The notes: a model not told the origin generated them from the sequence alone. Positions 24,779 to 35,946 are shown, counted from the first letter of the stretch. The stretch is DNA of 64,000 nt from Pilimelia anulata (GCF_014647895.1 NZ_BMQB01000003.1:310001-374000), one strand, 5' to 3'. Made by a program: numbers and translations.

Positions 24779-25941
24779 CAGTGGGCACTCCCCTCGAACG
24801 AGGCGTGGTAAGCGGTGAACTCCGCCCGCTGGGCGTCGAGCAGCGGCGAGCCGTTCGGGTACACATGCTCGAACATGCTCACCGGCTGCGGGTTGGGCAT
24901 GTCCAGCACCCGGCCGCGCAGGTCGGTGGCCAGCTCCTGCCCGGCCGCGTCGACCTCGTCGAAGAACGCGTCGTCGGCGAGCTGCTGCTTCTCCAGGAAC
25001 GTCCGCATCCGCAGGATCGGGTCCTTGGCCCGCCACTCCTCCAGCTCGGCGGACTCGCGGTACCGGGTCGGGTCGTCGGTCGTGGTGTGCGGGCCCATCC
25101 GGTACGTGAACGCCTCGATCATGCTCGGGCCGTTGCCGAGCCGGGCGTTGTCCATCGCGTGCCGGGACACCGCGTAGGAGGCCAGCACGTCGTTGCCGTC
25201 CACCCGGACGCCGGGGAAGCCGTACCCGCCGGACCGCTGGTACAGCGGCACCCGGGTCTGCTTGATCGTCGGCTCCGAGATGGCGAACTGGTTGTTCTGC
25301 ACGAAGAAGACGATCGGGGCGTTGAAGACGCTCGCGTACACCATGGACTCGTGCACGTCGCCCTGGCTCGTGGCGCCGTCGCCCATGAACGCCATGACGG
25401 CCTCGCCGTCCTCGGTGCCCACCTTGCCGTCGAAGTTGATCCCCATCGCGTAGCCGGTGCCGTGCAGGCTCTGCGCGCCGATGACGATCGTGTACATGTT
25501 GAACCGGTACTTCGTCGGGTCCCAGCCGCCCTGGTCGACGCCGCGGAACAGGCTCAGCGGCATGATCGGGTCGATGCCGCGGCAGTACAGGACCCCGTGC
25601 TCCCGATACGTCGGGAACGCCATGTCCTGCGGCCGCATCGCGCGGCCGGCGCCGACCTGCGCCGCCTCCTGGCCGGCGAGGCTGGCCCAGATGCTCAGCT
25701 CGCCCTGCCGGCACAGCGCGTTGGCCTCGGTGTCCAGCTTGCGGACGACGGCCAGGTCGCGGTACAGGCCGCGGTACTCCTCGTCGGTGAGGTCGACCGA
25801 GTACTCCACCCCGTTCGCGCCGGTGGACCGCTCGACGCGCTCGCCGTCGGGGGTGAGCAGTTGAACCATGTCCGGACCGGCCGGGGCCTTTCCGCGGCCG
25901 CCGCGCCCGGCTTTCGCCCCGGGCGAGGATCGCAACGCCAT
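24778..25941 (-). CDS. bkdA: 2-oxoacid dehydrogenase E1 alpha subunit
   Basis: The 387-residue subunit has the thiamine diphosphate motif, beginning FMGDGATSQGDVHE and ending in VQNNQFAIS. It also has the phosphorylation-loop-like TYRMGPHTTTDDPTRYR and an N-terminal MVQLLTPDGE stretch common in actinobacterial homologues. It is the first gene of the operon; the ATG at 25941 lies 4 bases after AGGAGAG. The Lrp-type or similar regulator that often flanks such operons is not seen here. Confidence 0.9.
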   Translation of the reverse strand: MALRSSPGAKAGRGGRGKAPAGPDMVQLLTPDGERVERSTGANGVEYSVDLTDEEYRGLYRDLAVVRKLDTEANALCRQGELSIWASLAGQEAAQVGAGRAMRPQDMAFPTYREHGVLYCRGIDPIMPLSLFRGVDQGGWDPTKYRFNMYTIVIGAQSLHGTGYAMGINFDGKVGTEDGEAVMAFMGDGATSQGDVHESMVYASVFNAPIVFFVQNNQFAISEPTIKQTRVPLYQRSGGYGFPGVRVDGNDVLASYAVSRHAMDNARLGNGPSMIEAFTYRMGPHTTTDDPTRYRESAELEEWRAKDPILRMRTFLEKQQLADDAFFDEVDAAGQELATDLRGRVLDMPNPQPVSMFEHVYPNGSPLLDAQRAEFTAYHASFEGSAH

Positions 25942-26441
25942 CCGTCTCTCCTGTCATGTGCGGCGGCAGCGGGGGTGTCCCGACCGCGCAGGGTGCGCTC
26001 GGCGGCCATCGCCGCACGAGAAACGCCGGCCCCTCGGCTCGCGCGCGCGCCCGCGCGCGCGAGTATTGAGAGCCGGCCGAGCCCAGTGGGGTGGGCGCGT
26101 ACCGGCAGCCGGTGCCGCGCGCGCTGGGTGCACGCGCGCGGCGCCCGGCTGTCGCAGCCGGGCGTGGGGAGCCATGGACGGCGCTGCGAGCAGGCGAAAT
26201 GCCGGCGTCGCGGACCGTCCGAGCGGCGCTCCGGCGCCCCCTCCCGCGTCCGGGAGCGGGGCCCGCGGAGGGCCTCGTGGCCCCATCCTCGCACTACTAC
26301 CGGCCTGCGCACACCAGGGCGGTGGCCGGCTGTCAGGTTCCTAACCGATCGACCCAAATGTCCGTTTATTATGGTGCGGTGTCCGCACTCCGGACGCGTA
26401 CGGACGGTGACCGCGCGACCGCGCGGCGGAGGAGGCCACGC
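25942..26441. other. 500-base divergent intergenic region
   Basis: No gene is recognised between the E1 alpha gene and the low-complexity membrane protein, which are divergent. The region contains the alternating CG palindrome at 26038-26063. Nearer the plus-strand gene it has an AT-rich stretch (26355-26375) with TATTAT at 26367-26372, a possible -10 box for that gene. Confidence 0.45.
26038..26063. repeat. Perfect alternating CG palindrome
   Basis: Two 12-base arms (26038-26049 and 26052-26063), each CTC or GAG plus alternating GC, are separated by two bases. Alternating CG of this length can adopt left-handed DNA and forms a very stable hairpin. Confidence 0.7.
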
Positions 26442-27563
26442 GTGACCGCACCGGCGGGTACCCCCCACCACCCCGGCGCCGGCCTCGCCGGACCGCCCCG
26501 GCGGTACGCCCTGCTGGTCGGGCTGCTCGTGGCGCTGGCGTGCGTACCGACGCTGATCGCGGCGACGCTGGGGGCCGCGGCGCTGGACCGGCCGCCGGCG
26601 GCCGCTCCGACCCCCTTCATCAGCCGGCCGGCGGAGCCACCGGTGATCATCGTCCCGGCGCCGGCGGGCGGGACGTCCGGGCGCGGCGCGGGGGTGTGGC
26701 CGGGCGGGGCGAGCGGTCCGTGGGGGGACGGGTTCGCGCCGGCCGGCGGGGGGCGTGGCCGGGGCGGGGTCGTGGCGGCGGGCGGGGACGCCGGCTGGGG
26801 TCGCGGCGGCCGGGTCGTGCCGGCCGGCCGGCCGATCGAGCCTGCCGGCGGTGCCTCCGCGGCCCCGGCCGACAAGCCCGGACCGATGGCCGGGTCCCGC
26901 GCCGGATCCCGGCCCGACTCCGGCCCGGGCTCCGACTCCGGCTCGGGGTCCGGCTCCGGGTCCCGGTCCGGCTCGGGGTCCGGCTCCGGGGTTGGGTCGG
27001 GGATCGGCTCCGAGCCGCGGCCCGGGTCCGGCGGCATCCCTGCGCCCGGGCCCGCCCCCGCACCCGCCCCGGGGCCGCGGCCGGGTGCGGGCGCGCGTGC
27101 GGCGCCCGCCGCCGGAGTGCCCGGTCACGACGGACCGCCGGGAGCCGACGGCAGCGGACCGGCGGCAGTCGGTCGCGACAGTGGGCCGCTCGCGGCCGCC
27201 CGCGGCGGTGGATCGCCAACGGCCCGCCGGGGTGCGCCGTCAGCAGCCACCGGACCGGCTCTGCGCGCGACCGCCGCGACCCCGACCGGCGCACTCGGCC
27301 GGCGCGCGACGACGACCCGCCCGCCCGGTGCGGGCGCTGACGATGCCGCCCGGGCGGCGGACGCCGCGGCCCTGGCCGCCGTGGTCGACAGCCGCTACGC
27401 ACCGACGGTCCGGATGCTCACCCCCGACGGCCGCGTCATCAGCCCGCCCCGCCCCGGCGCACCCGCGGAAACCCGCGGCACGGAACCCCGCCCGCACCCC
27501 GCCCCGACGGACCTCCCGTGCACCCCGTCAACCCTGGCCCACCGCTCCCTCGACCCCTGCTGA
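26442..27563 (+). CDS. Single-pass membrane protein with low-complexity Gly/Ser/Pro tail
   Basis: A GTG at 26442 behind GGAGGAGG opens a 373-residue protein. It has one transmembrane helix (about residues 22-48), a Gly/Arg-rich stretch, a GS/SGSGSGSGSR-like repeat (about residues 155-190), and an Ala/Pro-rich C-terminal part. A short segment near the end (YAPTVRMLTPDGRVI) looks less degenerate. No family is recognised. The start, ribosome site and uniform codon position bias favour a real gene. Its stop faces the dynamin-like gene end with 26 bases between. Confidence 0.55.
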   Translation: MTAPAGTPHHPGAGLAGPPRRYALLVGLLVALACVPTLIAATLGAAALDRPPAAAPTPFISRPAEPPVIIVPAPAGGTSGRGAGVWPGGASGPWGDGFAPAGGGRGRGGVVAAGGDAGWGRGGRVVPAGRPIEPAGGASAAPADKPGPMAGSRAGSRPDSGPGSDSGSGSGSGSRSGSGSGSGVGSGIGSEPRPGSGGIPAPGPAPAPAPGPRPGAGARAAPAAGVPGHDGPPGADGSGPAAVGRDSGPLAAARGGGSPTARRGAPSAATGPALRATAATPTGALGRRATTTRPPGAGADDAARAADAAALAAVVDSRYAPTVRMLTPDGRVISPPRPGAPAETRGTEPRPHPAPTDLPCTPSTLAHRSLDPC

Positions 27564-27589
27564 ACCACGAGGGCGGCGGGCCCGGCGGG

Positions 27590-29281
27590 TCAGCGGGGGC
27601 GGTCGGCGGAGGCGAGGGCTTCGCGGAGGCCGGCGTACGCGTTCAGGACATCGCGCATCGGGGCCACCACGTACTCGCGGGCCACCTCCGTCACCGCCGC
27701 GTCCAGCCGGCGCTCCGCCAGCCGGCGCGCCCGCCGCGCCCCGATCCGGACCAGCGGCCGGGCCAGCAGCGCGCCGAGGACGCCGATCAGCAGCCCGCCG
27801 CCCGCCAGGTGCCCCTGCAACGGCAGGTCGCCGATGCGCGCCACCACGAACGGCGGCAGGCCGAGCACCCGCAGGACGTAGTCGACGATCAGCCACGCCA
27901 CCCCCAGCACCGCGGCGATCGCGCCGAGCCACTGGACGGTGCGGCAGACCCGCCACCAGGTCGGTACCCGGTGCAGGCCGAGGTCCGTCCGGACGATCGC
28001 CACGTCCAGGGCGTCCGGCAGCTCGTCCCGGCGGGAGCGGGCGGCGGCGAGCACCGCCGCGGGCCACGGCTCGGGCAGGGCGCCGGCCGTCCGGTCGGCG
28101 ATCCGGCGGACCGCCAGGCCCGCCGCGGCGAACTGCGCCGCGCTGGGCACCGGCAGCGAGCTGGCCGCCGGGAAGGCCACGCCGCCCGGGCCGAGGCCGG
28201 CGCCGTCCGCCGCGCCGCCCGCCAGGCCGGGCAGGCGCAGGCGGCGCAGCGGGTCGCGGCGGAGCAGGCCCAGCCAGCGCAGCGGCGGCCAGCCGGTCGC
28301 CGCGCGGCCCCGCCGGGCGTACGAGACACCGGCCGCGTCCGCGGCCACCGCCACCCCGGCGGCGTCGCCGAGCGCGGTGGCGAGGTCCCGGATCGCCGCG
28401 CGGTCGACCGCGTCCTCGTCGACGGCGGTGCCCAGGTACGGCCGCAGCCCCGCGACCACGACGTCGACCTCGGCGTGCCAGCGCCGGGTGGCCGCCTGGC
28501 GCTGGCCGACGGTGCGCTGGAGCGCCGCCCGCAGGCCGGTCAGGCCGCCCTCGGCGGTGGCGGAGGTGGCGAGTACCGGTACGGCGCCCAGCCCCTCGAC
28601 GGCGAGCAGCCGCTTGAGGTCGGCGACGACGTCGGCGACCGCGTCGTAGCCGAGCCGGTCGGCCTGGTTGAGCACGACGAGGGTGATGTCCTGGCGGGCG
28701 CCGTACTGGCGCAGGTAGCTGGCGTGCAGGGCCTTGTCGGCGTACTTCTGCGGGTCGACCACCCAGATGATCAGGTCGACGAGGCCGAGCAGCCGGTCGA
28801 CCTCCACCCGGTGCGCGGCGGCGATGGAGTCGAAGTCGGGCAGGTCGAGCAGGACCAGGCCGTGCAGGGCGGCCTCGTCGTCGCCGTCCAGCGCGCTCTC
28901 CCGGATGAACCGGTTCCGCGGCGCGACGCCGACCCAGTCGAGCAGGCCGCCGGCGCCGGCGAGCGGGCCCCAGACGCAGGCGTGCGCCGTCCCGGTGGTG
29001 GGGCGGCGGACGCCGACCGGGGACAGGTCCAGCCGCGCGATCGCGTTGAACAGGCTGGACTTGCCGCTGCCGGTGGTCCCGGCGAGGGCGACGACGGTGT
29101 GCGTACCGGAGAGGGCGAGCCGGGCCCCGGCCCGCTCGACCAGCTCGGCGGCGGGGACGAGCGCGGCGGCGGGCAGCAGCGGTACGGCGAGCGAGCGGAA
29201 CCGGTCGATCGCGGCGACCCGGCGGGCGAGGTCGTCGGCGCCGGCGGACAGGGGGGTTTGCTGCTCGATCACGTCGCTCAC
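27590..29281 (-). CDS. Dynamin-like GTPase, second of a pair (DynB-like)
   Basis: The 563-residue protein has a G domain with P-loop AGTTGSGKSS (about residue 66), switch region GVRRPTTGT, G3 LLDLPDFDS and G4 VLNQADRLG. A helical region follows, then two C-terminal transmembrane helices (near LGAIAAVLGVAWLIVDYVL and GGLLIGVLGALLA). Adjacent pairs of such GTPases in Streptomyces (DynA/DynB) sit at sporulation septa and stabilise FtsZ rings. Its GTG overlaps the stop of the upstream GTPase gene (GTGA), so the two are coupled and probably form a heteromeric membrane-remodelling complex. Confidence 0.75.
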   Translation of the reverse strand: MSDVIEQQTPLSAGADDLARRVAAIDRFRSLAVPLLPAAALVPAAELVERAGARLALSGTHTVVALAGTTGSGKSSLFNAIARLDLSPVGVRRPTTGTAHACVWGPLAGAGGLLDWVGVAPRNRFIRESALDGDDEAALHGLVLLDLPDFDSIAAAHRVEVDRLLGLVDLIIWVVDPQKYADKALHASYLRQYGARQDITLVVLNQADRLGYDAVADVVADLKRLLAVEGLGAVPVLATSATAEGGLTGLRAALQRTVGQRQAATRRWHAEVDVVVAGLRPYLGTAVDEDAVDRAAIRDLATALGDAAGVAVAADAAGVSYARRGRAATGWPPLRWLGLLRRDPLRRLRLPGLAGGAADGAGLGPGGVAFPAASSLPVPSAAQFAAAGLAVRRIADRTAGALPEPWPAAVLAAARSRRDELPDALDVAIVRTDLGLHRVPTWWRVCRTVQWLGAIAAVLGVAWLIVDYVLRVLGLPPFVVARIGDLPLQGHLAGGGLLIGVLGALLARPLVRIGARRARRLAERRLDAAVTEVAREYVVAPMRDVLNAYAGLREALASADRPR

Positions 29282-31473
29282 TCGGCCCCCTCCGCGGGCG
29301 GCAGCGGGCCGGGTCCGGGGCCGCTGAGGGCCAGCGCCGCGCGCGCCTCCTCGACGGCGCCGGCGGCGGCGCGCAGGGCGGCCGCGCTGTCGGTGACCGG
29401 CAACGCCGCCAGCCGCGACTCGAACCGGCCCAGCTCGCCGCGTAGCAGCGCGTCCGCGCGGCCGAGCAGGTCGGCCCGGGCGGTGGCGGCGAGGCCGCGG
29501 ATGGCCGCGTCGCCGAAGATCGCTTCCAGCAGCTTCTGGCCGGCGACCGCGCTGCCGGCGCCGGCGGCGACCTCGACGCCGGTGGGGATGAACGCGGTCG
29601 AGGCGAACACCGCGATCATCACGACGAGGCCGGTGGCGTTGACCGCGTACGCGGCGCCGCGGGCCCGGCTGCGCTTGTCGGCGCCCTCGGCGCGGACGAG
29701 GTCGAGCACGCCGCGCTGCCAGTCCCGGATCAACGCGCCGACGCGCGCGTCCAGCTCGGGGTCGGGGCGGTCCAGGCCGGGTTCGATCAGCGCGGCGCCG
29801 GCCGGGTGGGCGCGCCAGGCGCCGTACGCCCGCTCGACCGCGTCGGCCGCCGCGCCGCGGAGCAGGTCGGCGAGGCTGGCCTCGAGCGCGCCGCGCAGGT
29901 CCTGTTCCGGTACCGGGCGGCCGGTCAGCGCGGCGGTCAGCCGGTCGCGCAGCCGCCCGACCCGGGCCTCGAGGGCGCGCATCAGGTCGCCGGTGCCGAC
30001 GAACTCCTGCCACCGGGCCAGCACCTCGCCGCGCAGCAGGGTCCCGTCCTGCAGGCCGCGCTCGATGCCGCCGCGGGCGGCGGCCCGGGCGGCGGCCAGC
30101 TCGGCGGTGAGCGTACCGGCGGCGGCGCTCTGCGCCTCGGCGGCCGCGGCGAGCGCGGCGAGCTGCGGGCCGAGCGCGGTGACGGCGCCGTCGAGGCTCT
30201 GCCGGACGATGGCCGCCCGGCTGGCCCGGTCGGCGGCGAGCGCGGTCAGCCAGCCGCGGACGGGCTCGACCTCGGCCGGGGCGAGCAGGCCGTGGGCGTC
30301 GACCTCGGCCTCGCGCAGCACGAACAGCGGCGCCCGGCCGAGCCCGCGCTCGTCGAGCATCTCGCGCAGGTGGGTGGCGACCTCGCCGGCCGCCTCGGGC
30401 GGCACCCGGTCGAGGACCAGCGCGGTCGCCGTGGCCCGCTCGACGGCCGTGCGCAGCAGGGCCCAGGGCACGGCGTCGGCGTACCGGGCGGCGGTGGTGA
30501 CGAACAGCCACAGGTCGGCGGCGGCGAGGAGCTGGGCGGCCAGCGCGCGGTTGCCGTCCTCGACGGAGTCGATGTCGGGGGCGTCGAGCAGGGCCAGCCC
30601 GGCCGGTACGGCCTCGGCGGCGACGAGCTGGAGGGTGTGCGGCTCGCTGCTGGCCGACGGGGTGCGGGTGAGGCCGGGCAGCAACTCGCCGCCGCGGAAC
30701 CAGCCCTCGTCGCCGGGGTGGCAGACGAGGACCGGCGCCCGGGTGGTCGGCCGGAGTACGCCGGCGGCGGTGACGGGCGTGCCGACGAGGCTGTTGACCA
30801 GCGTGGACTTGCCCGCGCCGGTGGAGCCGCCGACGACGACGAGCAGCGGGGCGTCGAGCCGGCGCAGCCGGGGCAGCAGGTAGTCGTCGAGCTGGTCGAG
30901 CAGCCCGGCGGTGCCGGCCCGGGCCGCGGCGGCGGACGGCAGCTCCAGCGGGTACGTCGTCCCGGCGATGACGGTGCGGAGCCGGTGCAGGGCCTGGTCG
31001 AGCGCGAACGTGTCGGGCTCGACCGCGACAGCCCCGACCTCCGGGGCCGGTTCCGGCTCTCGCTCCGGCTCCGGGTCCGGCTCCCGGCCCGGGTCCGGCT
31101 CCCGGCCCGGGTCCGGCTCACGGTCGGGACCCGGGTCCGGGTCCGGCTCACGGTCCGGACCCGGGTCCGGGTCCGGGTCCGGGTCCGTGGAGAGTGCGGG
31201 TGCGGGCGCCGCCGCGTCCGGTTCGGTCGTGCCCGGTTCGGCGGCGGGCGGTTCGGTGGTTCGCGGCTCGGGCTCGCCCGGTCCGGGGGCCGCCGCCGCG
31301 GCGGGCTCGGGCCCCGTCGGAGCAGGCGGGTCGGCCGCCGGCGGCAGGGACGCCCCGGCCGGCGGGGCCTCATCGACGGTGTTCGATGGCGTGGGGGGCG
31401 CGGCCGTGGCGTCACCCGGCGACATGGTCACGTCCGACAGCCTGCCCGATTCGCCCATCCGGTACAACCTCAC
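29278..31473 (-). CDS. Dynamin-like GTPase, first of a pair (DynA-like)
   Basis: The 731-residue protein starts with a Pro/Glu/Asp-rich disordered region containing repeated DPDPGPDREPDPG-type units. The G domain carries GGSTGAGKST (about residue 215), RPTTRAPVLV, LLDAPDIDS and VLDRVPPEA in place of the usual NKxD. Long helices follow, then a hydrophobic segment (TGLVVMIAVFASTAFIPTG) that can enter the membrane. It is coupled to the DynB-like gene by a GTGA overlap. The start is uncertain: GTG 31473 has a weak site, while ATGs at 31458 and 31425 are alternatives. It is divergent from dnaK with 169 bases between. Confidence 0.75.
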   Translation of the reverse strand: MRLYRMGESGRLSDVTMSPGDATAAPPTPSNTVDEAPPAGASLPPAADPPAPTGPEPAAAAAPGPGEPEPRTTEPPAAEPGTTEPDAAAPAPALSTDPDPDPDPGPDREPDPDPGPDREPDPGREPDPGREPDPEPEREPEPAPEVGAVAVEPDTFALDQALHRLRTVIAGTTYPLELPSAAAARAGTAGLLDQLDDYLLPRLRRLDAPLLVVVGGSTGAGKSTLVNSLVGTPVTAAGVLRPTTRAPVLVCHPGDEGWFRGGELLPGLTRTPSASSEPHTLQLVAAEAVPAGLALLDAPDIDSVEDGNRALAAQLLAAADLWLFVTTAARYADAVPWALLRTAVERATATALVLDRVPPEAAGEVATHLREMLDERGLGRAPLFVLREAEVDAHGLLAPAEVEPVRGWLTALAADRASRAAIVRQSLDGAVTALGPQLAALAAAAEAQSAAAGTLTAELAAARAAARGGIERGLQDGTLLRGEVLARWQEFVGTGDLMRALEARVGRLRDRLTAALTGRPVPEQDLRGALEASLADLLRGAAADAVERAYGAWRAHPAGAALIEPGLDRPDPELDARVGALIRDWQRGVLDLVRAEGADKRSRARGAAYAVNATGLVVMIAVFASTAFIPTGVEVAAGAGSAVAGQKLLEAIFGDAAIRGLAATARADLLGRADALLRGELGRFESRLAALPVTDSAAALRAAAGAVEEARAALALSGPGPGPLPPAEGAE

Positions 31474-31506
31474 CCCCGGGTTGCGTGTGATGGACTCAAC
31501 TCCGGC

Positions 31507-31537
31507 TTGACGGCGCGCGGCGGCGTGGCAGTATTGA
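31507..31537 (+). promoter_or_regulatory. dnaK promoter
   Basis: TTGACG at 31507-31512 is a good -35. A -10 of the form TATTGA lies at 31532-31537, with a slightly long spacer. The -10 overlaps the left half of the HAIR operator, so HspR binding would block RNA polymerase. Confidence 0.5.
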
Positions 31538-31552
31538 GCCCGGCCCGCTCAA
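31534..31552. promoter_or_regulatory. HAIR operator (HspR site) upstream of dnaK
   Basis: TTGAGC (31534-31539), a 7-base spacer and GCTCAA (31547-31552) form a perfect inverted repeat matching the HspR-associated inverted repeat (CTTGAGT-N7-ACTCAAG). HspR, encoded by the last gene of the operon, is expected to bind here with DnaK as co-repressor. Confidence 0.85.
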
Positions 31553-31642
31553 CTCTTCCGCCGCCGGTCCCCACCGACGGCTCCCCGGGGAGCGGCGCGG
31601 CCGCCAAGGCAGCAGCATTCTCGACCCGGAGGACCGGTAATC

Positions 31643-33535
<1,893 letters not shown>

Positions 33536-33569
33536 CCTCGGGCAACAACCTACGCACGGAGGTGGGTTC

Positions 33570-34157
33570 GTGAGCGATCGCGAGGAGGCCGGCAGCGAGC
33601 GCCTGGTCATCCGGGACAAGCGCAAGATCGGTCCCACCGCCGGCGCGGGGCGGCACGCGGCCCAGGGCGACCCCGGCGACGCCGCCGGGGAGCCCGCCGC
33701 GGGCGAGGCGGCCGGCCCGCTGGCCGCCGAGCTGGGTGCCCTGCGCACCGAGCTGGACGAGCGGACCAAGGACCTGCAGCGGGTGACCGCCGAGTACGCC
33801 AACTACCGCAAGCGGGTCGACCGCGACCGGAGCCTGGTGGCCGAGCAGACCACGGGCGCCGTCCTGGCCAGCCTCCTGCCGATCCTGGACGACCTCGACC
33901 GGGCCCGTACCCACGGCGACCTGGTCGGGCCGTTCGCGGCGGTGGCCGAGCAGCTCACGGCGACCCTGCAGAAGTTCGGCCTGACGGCCTTCGGCGACCC
34001 GGGCGACGCATTCGACCCGACCGTGCACGAGGCCGTCACGCACCTCACCTCCCCGGAGGTGTCGGCCCCGACCTGCATCGAGGTCATGCGCCGCGGCTAC
34101 TCGCTCGGCGACCGGCTCCTGCGCCCCGCTCTGGTGGCCGTCGCGGATCCGGCATGA
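33570..34157 (+). CDS. grpE: Nucleotide exchange factor GrpE
   Basis: The 195-residue protein has a disordered N-terminus, a long coiled coil (ELGALRTELDERTKDLQRVTAEYANYRKR region, about residues 50-85) and the C-terminal beta domain with FDPTVHEAV and RPALVAVAD. It drives ADP release from DnaK and works as a dimer. The GTG at 33570 has a GGAGG site; it follows dnaK by 34 bases. Confidence 0.93.
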   Translation: MSDREEAGSERLVIRDKRKIGPTAGAGRHAAQGDPGDAAGEPAAGEAAGPLAAELGALRTELDERTKDLQRVTAEYANYRKRVDRDRSLVAEQTTGAVLASLLPILDDLDRARTHGDLVGPFAAVAEQLTATLQKFGLTAFGDPGDAFDPTVHEAVTHLTSPEVSAPTCIEVMRRGYSLGDRLLRPALVAVADPA

Positions 34158-34224
34158 GCGGTGACCGGGGGATTCCTGCGGGGACTCCCCCGGTCACCGA
34201 TGAAGAAGGGGTGGAGGTGACGGG

Positions 34225-35430
34225 GTGAGCAGCAAGGACTGGCTGGAGAAGGACTTCTACGCCGTACTCGGCGTGACGAAGACCGCGACCGGCGACGAGA
34301 TCAAGAAGGCGTACCGCAAGCTCGCGCGCGAACTGCACCCCGACCGCAACCCGGGCAACGCCGAGGCCGAGGAGCGGTTCAAGGCCGCCTCCGAGGCGTA
34401 CGGCGTGCTCAACGACGACAAGCAGCGCCGCGAGTACGACGAGATGCGCACGCTGTTCAGCTCCGGCGCGTTCCGCCGGGGCGCGAGCGGCGGCGGCCCC
34501 GGCACGCCCGGCGGCTTCGACCCGAACGACCTGTTCAACGGCGGCGGCGCCGGGGCCGGCCGGTTCGGCGGCTCGGCGTTCAGTGACCTGTTCAGCACGA
34601 TCTTCACCGGCGGCGCGGCGGCCGGCGGCGGCCCCGGCCAGGCCGGGCCGCGCGACCGGCGGGGCGGGCCGGCCCGCGGCCGGGACGTGGAGACCGAGGT
34701 CACGCTCGACTTCGACGACGCGGTCCGCGGCATCACGCTGCCGCTGACGCTGCGCTCGCCGGGCGTCTGCGACACCTGCCGGGGCAGCGGCGCCAAGCCG
34801 GGCACCACGCCCCGGCGCTGCCCGTCCTGCCAGGGCACCGGCCTGGTGACCCGCAACCAGGGCGCGTTCAGCTTCTCCGAGCCGTGCCGGGAGTGCCAGG
34901 GCGCGGGCACGGTCGTCGACGACAAGTGCGCGCAGTGCAAGGGCACCGGCGGCGTGACCACGTCCCGCACGCTGACCGTCCGGTTCCCGCCCGGCGTGGC
35001 CGACGGCCAGCGCATCCGGCTGGCCGGGCGCGGCGAGCCCGGCGCCCGCGGCGGTCCGGCCGGCAACCTGTACGTCACCGTGCGGGTCAAGGGCGACCCG
35101 CTGTTCGGCCGCAGCGGCGACGACCTCACGCTGACCGTCCCGGTGACCTTCGCCGAGGCCGTGCTGGGTACGGACCTGCGGGTGCCGACGCTGGACGGCG
35201 CGGTGACCCTGCGCGTGCCGCCGGGCACCCCCAGCGGCCGGACCCTGCGGGCCCGCGGCAAGGGCGTGCCCCGGCGCGACGGCAAGCCCGGCGACCTGCT
35301 GGTCACCCTGGAGGTGACCGTGCCCAAGGGCCTGTCCGACAGCGCCCGCAAGGCGCTGGAGGAGTTCGCCGCGCACACGCCGAAGGCCCCGCGGGACCAC
35401 CTGCTGAGCCGGGCGCAGCGCCATGGCTGA
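34225..35430 (+). CDS. dnaJ: Co-chaperone DnaJ (Hsp40), type I
   Basis: The 401-residue protein has an N-terminal J domain with the HPD motif (LHPDRNPGN), a Gly/Phe-rich linker, and four zinc-finger repeats of the CxxCxGxG type (CDTCRGSG, CPSCQGTG, CRECQGAG, CAQCKGTG). A C-terminal client-binding domain follows. It stimulates DnaK ATPase and delivers substrates. The J domain is preceded by a short SSKDWLEKDFYAVLG lead typical of the actinobacterial DnaJ1. The gene overlaps hspR by 8 bases. Confidence 0.95.
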   Translation: MSSKDWLEKDFYAVLGVTKTATGDEIKKAYRKLARELHPDRNPGNAEAEERFKAASEAYGVLNDDKQRREYDEMRTLFSSGAFRRGASGGGPGTPGGFDPNDLFNGGGAGAGRFGGSAFSDLFSTIFTGGAAAGGGPGQAGPRDRRGGPARGRDVETEVTLDFDDAVRGITLPLTLRSPGVCDTCRGSGAKPGTTPRRCPSCQGTGLVTRNQGAFSFSEPCRECQGAGTVVDDKCAQCKGTGGVTTSRTLTVRFPPGVADGQRIRLAGRGEPGARGGPAGNLYVTVRVKGDPLFGRSGDDLTLTVPVTFAEAVLGTDLRVPTLDGAVTLRVPPGTPSGRTLRARGKGVPRRDGKPGDLLVTLEVTVPKGLSDSARKALEEFAAHTPKAPRDHLLSRAQRHG

Positions 35431-35869
35431 CCGGGAGGTCCGGGTCACCGTCGAGCTGGCCTCCGACGACAAGGTCCTGCTGATCTCGGTCGCCGCCCGG
35501 CTCGCCGGGATGCACCCGCAGACGCTGCGCCAGTACGACCGGATGGGCCTGGTCCAGCCGGGGCGGGCGGCCGGCGGCGGCCGCCGGTACAGCACCCGGG
35601 ACGTGGCGCTGCTGCGGGAGATCCAGCGGCTGAGCCAGGAGGACGGGGTCAACCTCGCCGGGATCAAGCGGATCATCGAGCTGGAGCAGCTCGTCGGGGA
35701 CCTGCGGGACCGGATCGCGGCGGTGGAGGCGGAACTGGCGGCGGCGTACGCGCGGCTCCGGGAGCGCGAGGGGTACTCGGCCTTCCCCCGGGAGGGGCTG
35801 CTGCCGGTGCACCGGCCGAGCGCCGCGGTCGTCGTCTGGCGCCCGAACCCGCCCCGCCGCCCCGCCTGA
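35423..35869 (+). CDS. hspR: Heat-shock repressor HspR (MerR family)
   Basis: The 148-residue protein has a MerR-type winged helix (LLISVAARLAGMHPQTLRQYDRMGLVQP, then GGGRRYSTRDVALLREIQRL) and a coiled-coil dimerisation helix. It represses heat-shock genes through HAIR sites; two are present in this window, before dnaK and clpB. Its ATG lies inside the end of dnaJ, so synthesis is coupled to the operon and gives autoregulation. Confidence 0.93.
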   Translation: MADREVRVTVELASDDKVLLISVAARLAGMHPQTLRQYDRMGLVQPGRAAGGGRRYSTRDVALLREIQRLSQEDGVNLAGIKRIIELEQLVGDLRDRIAAVEAELAAAYARLREREGYSAFPREGLLPVHRPSAAVVVWRPNPPRRPA

Positions 35870-35946
35870 CGCCCGGTCGTGGGCTCGGCCCCGGCGCCGC
35901 GGCGCGCTAGCGTGGAGGGGGATCGACTCTTTCTGCGGAGGTTGCG

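Noticed and set aside
31060..31190. Repetitive DNA in the DynA-like gene considered as a separate repeat element
   Set aside because: It is in frame and codes for an acidic Pro-rich repeat, so it is part of the protein.
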